Source of the DNA: Epiperipatus broadwayi
Lineage: Eukaryota > Onychophora > Udeonychophora > Euonychophora > Peripatidae
Length of the DNA stretch: 64,000 nt
NCBI GenBank assembly: GCA_028023455.1
Contig: JAQFVV010012512.1
Location: forward strand, 1,714,413-1,778,412
Direction: 5' to 3'
The notes under the pieces were generated by a model. The model had not been told where the DNA came from. It made no database searches and worked only from the letters and a program-made list of their open reading frames with translations. Shown here one piece after another: positions 1 through 11,349 of the stretch; the stretch's first letter is position 1; each line of letters opens with the position of its first letter. Made by a program: the position numbers and the translations under genes.

Positions 1-279
1 TGTCAAAGTAAGGAAAATTTAGATACATTTATAATATTTAAATATATTGTGAAAACGAATTTGTTGAAATGATTAATATATAAAATAAAATACAACTATT
101 CAAATCATTGATTTATCAAAGGAAACAGTAAGAAAATAAAGTTTTTAAAGAATAATGTTTGTAAATAATAATAATTATACTGATTTTAAAAACTTAAGAA
201 TATTGATTAAAAATAAATGAAAAATATAATAATATGTGAGTTAAAGATGTATTTATATATACGCTAAGACAGAATTTAT

Positions 280-607
280 AATGCTTCTATAGAAAAGTTA
301 AATTGAATATGTTTTTACTTCAAATATGAACAGGAATTAGATATACCTTTATAATACACAGATTAAAAATGCTTCTAGACAAAAATTAAATTTAATGAAT
401 GTGTTTCTACTTCAAATATACACCTGTATCAAAGATGAATTAAACAAATGAATGATTCAAATCTACAAATCTGAATTAGAGAATTAATCTTTTAATATAA
501 ATGAATGACTTGAACCTACATCCATAGACTTGAATTAAAGATGAATTAAATAAATAAATGATTTAAATCTACAAATCTGAATTAGAGAATTAATATTTTA
601 ATATAAG
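280..607. repeat. Degenerate tandem duplications, ~106-bp and longer periods
   Basis: A block containing GAATTAGAGAATTAAT, followed by a TTTTAATATAA-type run and GAATGACTTGAA, occurs twice with a period near 106 bp (about 471 and 577). Just upstream, a segment starting GCTTCTATAGA is repeated about 85 bp later in diverged form as GCTTCTAGACA. No reading frame of note is present. This is diverged tandem repeat DNA leading into the regular 40-bp array that follows. Confidence 0.6.
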
Positions 608-775
608 TGAATGACTTGAATTTAAACCCAGACATCTGCATCAAAGATGAATGACTTGAATTTATATCCACATACCTGGATCAAAGATGAATGACTTGAA
701 TTTACATCCACATACCTGGATCACAGATGGATGATCGAGATTTATATCCACATGTCACAATCAAGGATGAATATT
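608..775. repeat. 40-bp minisatellite, about 4 units
   Basis: Units begin at 608, 648, 688 and 728 and start TGAATGACTTGAATTTA or a close variant, giving an exact 40-bp period. The two middle units differ at only a few sites and the last is more diverged. The units abut with no spacers, so this is not a CRISPR array. A short minus-strand ORF read across it is a by-product of the repeat. Confidence 0.85.
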
Positions 776-1199
776 TTGTACAGAACTTATAGTTGAAGGA
801 CTTATTGCACCAATCATCGATGATTATGAAAAGAATGATCAAATGTAAATTAAGGTGGCCTAGGAATATATGTGCATATATGAACTGATAATTCAAAGAT
901 GAACTGTCAATAACTTTTGTTGTCAAATAAATACATCATTGTTATCTAAAACTAATCTATCTAGTCAGTTTCACTTCACATCACTCATCATTTATTGCAT
1001 TCGTTCACAAGAATCCCATGCCTCCTGAGCTATGTTTGGCATAACCAGATCTGAATAAGTAAGTAAGGTTGTGGTAAGCTGGAACTCTAGTGGTACCATT
1101 GGAAAACCAAACAAACAAATTTTCTAGATGTTTCCAGTCTCTTGAATACTACATTTTCTGATGAGTAGGAAATATTGTTGTAGGGTGATAAGATAGACA

Positions 1200-2575
1200 T
1201 TGGGTAATGCCAATTTTTGTTTCCATCCTGCAATATGCTCATCAGGAAATAGTTACAACTGATAACATAGGTTATATGAGGGTCCAGTTACAATATCTAT
1301 ATATGAAAAACAAAAAAACAAGTTACAAACTTGCTAACACTTGTATTTATGTCAATAGATGGCGTTCTACCAAAAACACTGTCAAGCATAAGTTTGTTTA
1401 CATAAATGTCAGAGCAAGCATTCACTATCTCTAACTTTAATTCCACTTTCAGATCATGATTTCAAGCTATTTGCTGTCATCAGTGAAAGATAGGAATAAG
1501 AAACTAGATCTAAACACAAAACTCTGAGCATTTATGAAATAGTTTCTATTCGGCTTGCAAGCGTGAATCTTTTAGACATGTTAATGTCTTCAAACTCAGC
1601 ATAGCAAGCCTGATAGCTACATGGGTCTGATATCAGTTCAGCATCACCACATAGTAGAAGCCTCTGCAATATATATCATTGCAAGAAAGACCTCAAAGAT
1701 ACATTTATAAAAAACAAAAAAAAGAAGTTAAAAACTTGCTAATGCTTGTATTTATGTCAATAGATGGCATTTGATGGCATTCTACCAAAAACACCATCAA
1801 GCGTAAGTTTGTTTACATAAACATCAGAGCAAGCATTCACTATCTCTAACTTTAATTCCACTTTCAGATCATGATTTCAAGCTATTTGCTACCTGGTTTT
1901 CTATGCTGAGTTTGAAGACATTAATGTGTCTAAAAGATTCACACTTGCAAGCCGAATAGAAACTGTTTCATAAATGCTCAGAGTTTTGTGTTTAGATCTA
2001 GTTTCTTATTCCTGTCTTTCACTGACGATAGCAAATAGCTTGAAACCATGATCTGAAAGTGGAATTAAAGTTAGAGATAGTAAATGCTTGCTCTGAAGTT
2101 TATGTAAACAAACTTATGCTTGACGGTGTTTTTGGTAGAATGCCATCTATTGACATAAATACAAGGGTTAGCAAGTTTTTAACTTGGTTTTTTTTTATTT
2201 TTTATAAATGTCCCTTTGAGATCTTTCTTGTAATGATATATATTGCAGAGGCTTCTACTATGTGGTTACTATGTGGTGATGCTGAACTGATATCAGACTC
2301 ATGTAGCTATCTGGCTTGCTATGCTGAGTTTGAAGACATTAACGTGTCTAAAAGATTCACGCTCACAAGCTGAATAGAAACTGTTTCATAAATTCTCAGA
2401 GTTTTGTGTTTAGATCTAGTTTCTTATTCCTGTTTTTCACTGATGATAGCAAATAGCTTGAAATCATGATCTGAAAGTGGAATTAAAGTTAGAGATAATG
2501 AATGCTTACTCTGACATTTATGTAAACAAACTTACGCTTGATGGTGTTTTTGGTAGAATGCCATCTATTGACATA
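1200..2575. repeat. ~410-bp satellite-like units in inverted (mirror) arrangement
   Basis: The motif GTCAATAGATGGC followed by a TCTACCAAAAACAC-type run appears near 1351 and again near 1757 on the plus strand. Its reverse complement, containing TTTTTGGTAGAATGCCATC, appears near 2130 and 2548, about 418 bp apart. The units are therefore tandem on each side and flip orientation near 1890, where the two arms meet. The short ORFs here (for example 1207-1434 and 2059-2373) are simply the repeat read on both strands. No coding homology is recognised. It ends in a short (AT)n run at 2576-2590. Confidence 0.8.
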
Positions 2576-2791
2576 CATATATATATATATGTATATTTAT
2601 ATATTGTAACAGGATGGGGTGGGTGATAAGTGGTAGTAAACCTGGGTGATGGATGAAAGACAAACTGAACCTGGGGTGATGGCAAAATCACCATCACTCC
2701 CAATTCATCAATATGAAATATTTCAAATAATTTACAAAGTATATTTAAAGTTGTAATTATAAATTTTATTAAACGCTCACTATTATTTCAG

Positions 2792-2968
2792 TAATAGTTT
2801 TAACAAGGCTGTAAACCTTAGCAATGAGCGTCTGAAAAAATCGTCACTAGGGACCTCTGTAGGTCTTTAAAACACATATGCTATGTGTTTTAAAGACCTA
2901 CAGAGGTCCCTAGTGACGATTTTTTCAGACGCTCATTGCTAAGGTTTACAGCCTTGTTAAAACTATTA
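2792..2968. repeat. Perfect 87-bp-arm palindrome with 3-nt centre
   Basis: Arms 2792-2878 and 2882-2968 are exact reverse complements around the trinucleotide TGC (2879-2881). Pairing breaks at the next base outward (G2791 against A2969). Each arm contains a smaller hairpin, GACCTCTGTAGGTC. The right arm resembles the sequence at about 24185-24260, next to a PLE, sharing AGAGGTCCCTA and a TGAGGTTTA/TAAGGTTTA-type block. It may therefore be two copies of a PLE flank joined head to head. That relationship is inferred by eye. Confidence 0.95.
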
Positions 2969-2989
2969 AAGTATATTTAAGTAAGATAT

Positions 2990-4300
2990 ATTTAATAATA
3001 AAATGAGATTATAGAATGTCTGAGAACATTGAGAGATCAGAAGCTACTAAAAAGAGCAAGTAAAAGCATAATTATAAATTCAACCAGCATTATAATAAGT
3101 AAGTATCAGTATAAGTAAAATACTTGAGAGAAATAACCATCCATCATCATCATTGATGGGAATAAACAAATTAGTACAATAAATCAGAATAAAATCAACA
3201 GACCATCTTGTGGCTAGTTTGAAAATGGGTTTTCTTTAGACCAGGCTAACTATTGAGCCTTTGCCAGCTTGAGCAATTATATAAACATAACTTGGATGCA
3301 CCAGCTTAGTGCCCATCCATTAAAATACACAATAATCAGAAATCAAAACAATAATGCTGGGACATTTAAAACATGCTGATCATCATCAATGCTCTGGCCA
3401 CTTGTACTGGTCAACTATAAACTTAAATTTTTAACAAGATTAAATTAAAATAAAATATAGTGCATGGGCTTTAAAGAGTATAATCTTATGCACCAACCAG
3501 GATGATGATTGATCATCACTGGATGCCCAAAGCACTAAGTGCACTTCCCCATTTATCTGTGTCTGAATCTAGCTCAAAGAACACAAAGCTTTATTACTGT
3601 ATGTGAACAAGAGATGATGGAAACAATTTTAACAATTAAATACAAGTTTATTCATAACAAACAAAAGAATGATATTTAAGGTCTTATAAGGGTTCTGATT
3701 TTGAAAAGTATACATTGAGTTACATGATTAATAAAGTAGGTTTGTTTAAAACCCATTCAGCACACAGGCATGTGGCTTGATACAAAATAAACATGTTTGA
3801 ATTAACATTTAATTTAGAAAAATGATCAAAATTTTACACATAAGTGTCTATCTGACATGCATTATTATTTACAATACAATTGACATGTATATGCACACAT
3901 ATGTGTGTGCGTAAAATAACCTATTTGACTTGTTACAAAATAATTGTCAAATTCTTAAATTATATAAAATACAATAGATGATTGAAGTTTCAGTTAAACA
4001 AAATACATTTTACATACTAGGTTTACTGAAACGCATATATATATATATATATATATAATTTGCACAGACGTGTGATATATTAATTTATCTACATAACATT
4101 AGTATTTATCACAATAAAATTATTACAGATTATTCTTGCAATTTTATTCTCTTTGCTGAATAGTCTTTTTCTTGAAACAAGTACTATCAAATTTTTGACA
4201 GTTGATTGATTTAAAATGTCTTTTTTTTTTAATAAACGAAATATACAATCGTTTTATAGAATTAAGAAAATATAAATTTCTAAATGTCTTTCTGCTTGAT
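2990..4300. other. Gene-free AT-rich stretch
   Basis: No ORF of note, no recognised repeat family and no RNA gene was seen. It includes an (AT)n run near 4036-4059 and scattered ATCATC-type short runs. It may contain old, unrecognisable transposon sequence. Confidence 0.5.
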
Positions 4301-4309
4301 TAGTTAATG

Positions 4310-4720
4310 CTGATGAAATAGGCAAGGTGAGAGAGGAAAAGTGAATACGTGAAGTGCAGCTCTTCATGCCATGATAAGTAGATAGTCAAGCATGGACCAA
4401 GTACACAATGCCCCATAATGTCACGAGAAAATACCTCATTTTTAAGCACTGCCCCTCTAAGTACCTAGACAGATCATCCACAAGAAATAGTATCCAGAAA
4501 AAAAATATCAGGCACTGAGCCAGCCCTGCTCATCTCTTGTGAGTCTTAGGGGTTTTAGAAAAGGTCTATTCATGAGACTAAGGCCTATTCATGAGGCCTA
4601 CATATACACTGCTGGACTACCCTGGGAGCTCAATATCTAGGTCTAGACAGTGCTGAGCATATACTTCGGAGCACCATAAACACATTGCATCCACACAGCC
4701 CTGCTCAACCATACACCTGC
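4310..4720. other. GC-richer unclassified block
   Basis: This stretch is less AT-rich than its surroundings and contains a local direct duplication around GGCCTATTCATGAGGCCT (about 4560-4600), which is also partly palindromic. No protein homology is evident in any frame. It could be a degraded repeat or an untranslated part of a gene; I cannot tell which. Confidence 0.3.
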
Positions 4721-4886
4721 CATAAACATAAAAAGTACAAATTCATGCATCACTATCAAAATGTAATTTTAGTAAAGAAATTATTTAAAAGTTTGTTATC
4801 ATATATAACTTTACTCACCACAGCTGTATATATTTTTATCTGTTCTTCTCTACCTTTAGATAGTCAGCATCTATATAATTATTTGT

Positions 4887-5119
4887 TTAGCAAGCTGATT
4901 CTTTTGGTCCATTAGAAAAATATAATCCATGTTTGTTTTCATCATCAGGTAAAAGTATGCAATCCATGTAAAATCTTGGTCTGTAGTTGGTCTCTTTCTG
5001 TCTAGGATTTTTCCAGGCTGGTTTGATGGATTTCAGGCAATCAATCATCCTCTGCACATTTAAGGCTATGAATTTCAGCACAAAGAAGTGGGTCATTTTC
5101 TCCATGTGAATTTCAAACT
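4887..5119 (-). CDS. Exon-like ORF, unknown product (possible host exon)
   Basis: The minus-strand frame from about 5119 down to 4887 encodes roughly 76 residues of ordinary amino-acid composition, unlike the low-complexity ORFs nearby. It includes HFFVLKFIALNVQRMIDCL and later PRQKETNYRPRFYMDC. Immediately upstream is TTTCCTTCACAG, a good 3' splice acceptor, followed in frame by residues EFEIHMEKM. This could be an internal or last exon, since the frame ends in a stop at 4887-4889 after residues SAC. I do not recognise a family. It may equally be part of a decayed transposon protein. Confidence 0.25.
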
Positions 5120-5659
5120 CCTGTGAAGGAAATATTGGCAGCTCCCCAATCTAATGTTCTGCCAACTATATGGTCAGCTAAAACCAATTGCTGCCCTTCA
5201 TCAAGTTGCAACAAAATATTGTAACCAACTCTGCAGCTGACCTGTTCTCTTCAAAAATCATTAATCAGACTAACTGATATATTTTTAATCAGTCTTTTAT
5301 AAAATCATCTGAGGTGTTAACAACACATTGATTAAAAACAGAGTTTTTATTTTTAGCTCTCTAATCCCTTTAAAAACATATACATGTTTTAATTAATTAA
5401 AAAAAAAATTGAAAACAATATTGTGTTTTTACATTTCACAATCAGAATAATAATAATAATAATAATACAATATTTATATTTATTCAGACCTTTTAAAAGT
5501 TTAATTTATTTACAATATTTTAAATCAGAGTTATTATTTATTTATTTTTTTATTTCAATGAATGTAGAAAATATCTACTATAATTTTTGTCAGTGTTTAT
5601 TTCTAGTTTTCCTTTCAATTTTACATATATATTTATGCACACACACTATATTAGTGTGT

Positions 5660-5705
5660 CTATGTAATCCAACTGGTTACAATATATATATATATATATA
5701 TAAAG
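5660..5705. repeat. (AT)n microsatellite
   Basis: An alternating AT run, one of at least seven in the window. The adjacent 5423-5791 ORF is low-complexity and not a gene. Confidence 0.8.
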
Positions 5706-5849
5706 CAAACACATATTGGGCAATATCTATATTTTTCTTCTCATCAGCATCCAACACAATTATTTTCAGAGGCAAAGACATTGTTAGATAGAACAAAGAG
5801 ACTTTCTGATGGCAGCCATTTTCACCAAGATATGTCTGTTACTAAATAA

Positions 5850-6433
5850 AAAAAAGATTTTGCTACTTCAGATATTAAGATAGTTCTGCCATATATAAAG
5901 AGAATAATTGATAAAACTGGTAATGTTTTAAAGGCAAATAATATCCACGCAGTTTACACTACATTAAAAAAAAATAATAAAGTATTTTCATGCCTAAAGA
6001 TGAAATTCCTTTGGAGTGTCATAATGTATATAAAATTTTATGTGAAATTTCTGCACATATATATTGAACAGACCAATTATAGAATAAATTTAAGAAATAA
6101 AAAAACACATTTTGACAGTTAGAGAAAAATCTAATTCATCAATCATTTATTTACCATTAACTAACCATGACATCAATTTTAATAAAACATATTTTGGAAA
6201 AAAATGATCAATATGACAAGAAACTGATAAGAGAAACTATAGAGATTTTTAAAAGACCCAAGTGCATAAATGAGAAATGTGAATTGAAGAAAATTAACAA
6301 TATTTGGAAAAAGCAATTGGATGGTAAAATATTTTTTAAAACTTCTCAACCAATAGTATTTGAGTATGAGGAGGGAAAAAAAGATTTCAAACCTCACTAC
6401 ACACATTCTTATGATTTGAGAAATAAGTTCTGA
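5850..6433 (+). pseudogene. Penelope-like element, 3' (GIY-YIG region) fragment
   Basis: The plus-strand frames match, by eye, the C-terminal region of Penelope-like retroelements and align with a second copy at 33480-34115. Both share residues INEK-ELKKI-NIWKK and KTSQPI before ending HTHSYD/G-RKF/L. The longest open piece is 6167-6433 (88 residues). Upstream frames contain the remains of the Y-I-C-C GIY-YIG core but are broken by stops. PLEs encode a reverse transcriptase followed by a GIY-YIG endonuclease; only the endonuclease end survives here. The copy is nonfunctional. Confidence 0.6.
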
Positions 6434-6678
6434 GAAAAGTACTTTTTATTGTACTGAAATGTTAGCTATTTAGCTGTAATATTTTTACTACATGGAAGCT
6501 AGGGTAAATAATATTGTGAATTTGTATATATTGTAACCTTTAGCTTTTCCTGGAAGCTAAATGCTAGGGTATGTCTTGTGCCAAAATGTCTAATAGTTTA
6601 ATTTTATAGTAAATAGATTTTTTGTTAGTGACTTATAGTGCTATGATTCTGCATATAAAAAGTTAATATATTAATATA

Positions 6679-7750
6679 CACCTGGGTCTCTTTTTACGCG
6701 GACTTATTTAACATGATTTTAAAGTTATGCGATTCATGTTTCACCGGAAGTCAAACTCCGATATTGCACTATTACTTTAAATAATAAATTTCGCGCACTT
6801 ACGTTATATTGAAAGTAATAGCACATTATTGGAATTCGACTTTCAACTTAGTAATTTCAATATTTTCAGTGCTTTATAATAGTAAGATTTTATGCAATAA
6901 TGAAATTAAAATCATGATTTCCACATTTTATGTATACACACATTAAATTTTACAAGATTATAATGTAAATTTGTTCAAACATTGTGCGTGTTAATTTTGC
7001 ATTTTAAATCACATTCTGTTTTTGCTTTTTAAAAAAGAACGTAATCAATTATTAATCATTTAGTGTCGACAAGTTTATTTTTAAAAGGTCAGTAATAGCA
7101 GTGGGCACAATTAAATTTGACAATTAAAAATTGAAATCTGATTTTTAATTGTAATTAACAATTTAAAAATTACTTACGGCGACTTGAAATAATGTGATGT
7201 GAAATTTGATTTTTAAACGGAATTGAAAATTAAAGACAAAAATAAGAATTTAATTTTTAGTTGTTAGTTTCATAAACAATTAATAAAATCATCATCTCAA
7301 AGATTAATTACTAATTACGTTGTCACCAGAAAACCATTGACACAACATGAGTGTGAAGTTGGCGCTAGTTGTTTGCAAACGAACGTGTTTTTCGGCAAAT
7401 AGCTATAATAATTAAAATGTGTATAAAAATGTAAATTACTGTACTGTAAATTATGCATAAAAATATATTATTTTGAGTAAAATTAAATATTACAGTTAAA
7501 AAAAGTTTGTCTTGTATCAATTTTTTTCAAATTTAAAATTTTTTATTAGTCATATTTTATTTCCTTATTTTTTTTTTTTTTGCGTGAATTTTAAAGTAAT
7601 TTTACGTTGATGCTTTGCTTTTATGCGAATTTTGAAAAATCACAGACTGCATCCCCCCTTTTTCAATGTAAGTTACGTCTATTTTTGCGCAATTTCATTT
7701 GCATGTGTTTTCTGAGGAACCTATCTATCGTGTAAAACAAGACCCAGGTG
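6679..7750. mobile_element. 1.07-kb non-autonomous DNA transposon (MITE) with TA duplication
   Basis: Terminal inverted repeats read CACCTGGGTCT at the left end (from 6679) and, inverted, AGACCCAGGTG at the right end (to 7750). The outermost 11 bases are complementary and weaker complementarity continues inward. Each end is flanked by TA, fitting a TA target duplication as in Tc1/mariner-like elements. The interior is AT-rich, contains a secondary inverted repeat around 7100-7160 (AATTAAAAATTGAAA) and has no transposase frame. It must have relied on a transposase encoded elsewhere. The superfamily is uncertain. Confidence 0.65.
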
Positions 7751-7917
7751 TATTTGTAAATTTTATAGCTGTAAAATAATTTTGGCAGCTTGACTTATAA
7801 TATTTTTAGTCTTAAAAATAAACAAAAATAAAATAAGCTTCTAAAGCTATTAGCATGCTCTATATTACATTTATAAATACAAGCTAAATAAGTCACATGA
7901 TGCATGATTTGATTTCA

Positions 7918-7918
<1 letters not shown>

Positions 7919-7950
<32 letters not shown>
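7919..7950. repeat. (AT)n microsatellite
   Basis: About 15 AT repeats lie just upstream of the 3' end of the minus-strand PLE. Confidence 0.85.
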
Positions 7951-7952
<2 letters not shown>

Positions 7953-9109
7953 GAAAATTATATATCATTACAAAATTATCCAAAAATGACATATATATAT
8001 AAAATGAAATATATTTCAAAAACGAAATATTTTTAACACCAATCATGAGATTGATGGCATCAGATTCATGAAGATTTATCATCAGTGTTTTTGACTCTTA
8101 TTTTCAATTAATTTTTTTCGTAAAAGATAACCTATGCAATGTCAAATATTTTATGCCCTATATTCAGTTTATAAATATACAAATCTGAGGTGTAACTGTT
8201 TTAATTTTACTTTTAAGAACTTTAACTTTTTATGAAGACTTGATTTACTTTGACCTACATAAACTTTATGACAACTGCAAGTAATCTTATAATCTATACC
8301 AGGGATATATTTACTATCAAATAACAGTTTTGAACTATTTAATAATGAATTTAAATCAAGGCCTTTCTTCTGGATCACCTTCATACCACTCAATACATGA
8401 CTTTTCTTATAAACCAATCTATAATTGATGACTTGAATAATAAACAAAAAATCTTTATTCTCACTAACAATTTTTTTTTATTATCAGACCTATAGTTATT
8501 TTATTATATATATTATTTTTAATAAATTTGTGATTATAATCTAAATCAATATTATCAGAAAAAAATTGATTCCTTCTAACGGAATCATTATTTTCAAAAT
8601 TATTAAACCTTTTATTCCTATAACAAAAAGGTACTTACACGTTAGACCTGCAATGTAGAAGACATTCTCCATCTTTTCACATTCACGATAAAGTCTAATT
8701 TTGTGATCCTGTCAAATATATCCTGTGATCTCATACAATAATGTGATAAATTTATACTTTCATTTATTGACCATTTCATTCACACAAATTCTTCTCAAAG
8801 TATTTTTTTCTTCAGTGCTGATTTATTTTTCCATTTTCTGATTAATACTATAATTTTTTTAAACAGTACAAAATTATGAACATTTGGAGTTTACCCCCTA
8901 CAGAGATGAATGCAGTTGAATACATTCAGACTTTGAACAAGCAATGGTATTGTAATGCTTGAGGATGAAATAATAAAATAAACCTTCATAAAGGAACATG
9001 GTTGGAGGATTCCAGAAATCTATTTTGATGACAATTTGAATTATTTAAAGCTAGGCTTGCAATGTAACATTCATAGATTTGGGGGTGGGGGATAGAGCTT
9101 GGTTTTGTA

Positions 9110-9412
9110 GAGAACAATGTAAAATTGGAGACCCTAACAAAATTATTGACATTGATGAGAGCTTTTTTCCCAAAAAGAAAAAAAAAACAAGCTAGAAGAA
9201 TTCTTCCAGACCAGTGGATGTTTGATTAATTGTGCAGGGAGATTGATGAGTGTTTCATCATGAGAATTTATGATAAAACAGTGGCAACTCAGATGGAAAC
9301 CATAAAACAAAATGTGGAAAAAGAATTGACAATTTATTCAGACTTTTGGAAAGCTTATAAAACTGCTGAATTACTAGCTAATGGTTACCAACCATTTTCA
9401 TGTGTTAAATAA
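9110..9412 (+). pseudogene. Merlin/IS1595-type transposase relic
   Basis: The plus-strand frame reads KIIDIDESFFPKKKKKQ, then an in-frame stop, then REIDECFIMRIYDKTVAT and, further on, YSDFWKAY with GYQPF. This order matches the ISXO2-like DDE domain of Merlin transposons and IS1595-family insertion sequences: a first catalytic Asp in the IDES motif and a second in YSD-WKAY. The frame ends at 9412 before the third acidic residue would be reached, so the catalytic triad is incomplete. Together with the stop after QWMFD, this makes it inactive. The region 8880-9110 carries weaker remains of the N-terminal part. Element ends were not identified. Confidence 0.75.
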
Positions 9413-10189
9413 GTCTTCATTTTGAAAAAAAATACTTTAAGCCTACATTTTGGAACAAAATGCTATTCACATAAAATAAAGTAGATCAAACAAATAATTG
9501 TTCATCATCATGTGACTTCCAATTTTATACTACATGATAAGTATGTTTTTATTTTAAACAGTTTGTAATTTCATGCTAAAGATACATATAATATTTTAAA
9601 TATAATATTTAAAAATGTTAATATTTTAGATGTAAACAAAATAATAGTTCGTTTATTTTATTTTTTATGTTTTTGCCAGTTGTGCTTTTGTGATTGTTTT
9701 GTAATTTCATGACAGGCTTAAATATCCATTCTTAAAGTAACATTTTGGAATTGCACAATGCCTTGTCATATTTAATATTTTTTGTGTGAAATTGATATTT
9801 TTAGTATTGTTAAAAATATATTTTTTCATATGTAATCTGGTGCAATTAGTGTCACATATTAGAGATGCTAACCCTTTTCACTTACAAATTCAGATTGCTT
9901 ATAACGTTGTAAATCTTGTGAAAATATCATGTACACGTGTTCTGTTTTGATGAATTTATCATTTTAAAAGTTTGTACAAGTTCCAGTGTATGCATTATTT
10001 GATCAGATCACAAGATTAGAAAGTTATCAACAGATTGATATGAATGTGAAACAGCATAGCAGGTCTACATTGGTGATATAATGTATGAGAACCCAAAAAT
10101 TCAATAAAGAAATTTTCATATGAGTAAAAAATTGATAATTGCCTGGCTTTATCATATTTAAAAAAAATTTTGTTTAATAAAGTGGCTAC

Positions 10190-10280
10190 AAAATAAAACA
10201 TTATCAACCTTATCAATACATAAATCTAGAAGCTGCAAAATAAAACATCAACTTTATCAATACATAAATCTAGAAATTTT
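10190..10280. repeat. Short direct duplication (~55 bp)
   Basis: The string ATCAATACATAAATCTAGAA occurs at 10213-10232 and 10257-10276 with partly similar flanks, so a roughly 45-bp segment is duplicated. It lies where the PLE reading resumes and may mark the edge of the inserted DNA transposon or a local slippage event. Confidence 0.6.
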
Positions 10281-11349
10281 AATTTATCAAACTCAAACGT
10301 GTCTCCCTCAGTAGTAAAATTAATATTAGAATGAAAAGCATTCAATCTATCAAAAAAAAAATCGTTCAATTACTCTTCTGTATAACAAACAAACAATCAT
10401 CAATATACCTAACAAATAATTTTAAAGAAACGTAAAAATGATTAATAATACTATTCTTCAAAATATATATATATATAGGCAGAGAATATTAAAGGGAAAA
10501 TAACAAAACTAATAACCCATCTCCCATTAATCTTATAAAACATGTTTCTTATGCATAAAATATAGAGAATTGAATCAGAAAAATATTCTTTTTTTAAAAA
10601 ATAGAAAGAAATAGATTAATTTTTATTCTATGAACTGACTGATATATATTTTTAATCGTCCTCTAAAACAAATTCATTTATTTTATCAAAAGTCTTAAAG
10701 GCAAAAAAATACTCAAAATTGATCTATATTTATATCATTTTTAGAAAATCTCATGAGAAATTTTCAAATTTTATCAACAATTCTCTCTGTAAAGTCAAAT
10801 TACAATTTAACAAAAAAATATCTTTATGAGACTTCAGATCAAAGAAACTTTAGGTGCCAAATAATCACCAGGATAATAACTTAAATAAGTAGTTTTAACT
10901 TTTTTTTCATAATTTTATTTAAATTAGATTTGAATTTCTTACCAGGACCAGAATTTAAATTACAAAACTACCCATTACATTATTAAAGAAATTTACTTTT
11001 AAAATCACTAGTATTCAATAATGCAAAACGGCCACCTTTGTCTTCTTTTAATTGGTAATATCATTGGCCTTCTTTTTTTATTTTTATTTTTTTAAGATCT
11101 ATTTGCTTCAGGGCAAAAACATTTTTTTTTTTGCCACTCAAGTAATTGCCTATTTAAAATTACCTGTAAAGATATATTATTATTATTATCTGAAATATTT
11201 CTACAAGCTTCTATAACAGAAATAAAATCAATTACCACATTCCTATTGTTAAAAGGAAGGGCCTTTACTTAAAATTGTTAAGTCAGAATTATTTAAAACA
11301 AAATTAGAAAAAATTAGGCCTTTTATTTGTTAATTAAAGAAATTTAACT

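Larger units (their letters stand above)
8160..11320 (-). pseudogene. Penelope-like element, minus strand, interrupted
   Basis: Reading the minus strand from 11320 downward gives a PLE N-terminal region (to about 10980) and a reverse-transcriptase core. The core contains the catalytic box YIDDCLFVIQ (near 10400) and, a little later, NINFTTEGDTFEF and KLKFLD. Further down are a linker and a GIY-YIG endonuclease segment at 8447-8169 with KITCSCHKVYVGQSK, which carries the conserved C-C and Y-V-G. Numerous stops and frameshifts break it. Between about 8640 and 10250 the PLE reading is lost and a Merlin-type transposase relic lies there, so a DNA transposon probably inserted into the PLE. PLEs use the GIY-YIG domain to nick the target and prime reverse transcription. 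Confidence 0.75.

Noticed and set aside
608-775. Regular 40-bp repeats as a CRISPR array
   Set aside because: The units abut without unique spacers, and the window is animal DNA.
1150-1180. CTGATGAGTAGGAAAT as a hammerhead ribozyme core
   Set aside because: The required C-GAAA context and closing stems cannot be formed; other CTGATGA strings in the window also lack them.
2576-2710. Short minus-strand ORF with Pro/His-rich sequence at 2518-2703
   Set aside because: It spans a TG-rich imperfect repeat and an AT microsatellite and has no recognisable domain.
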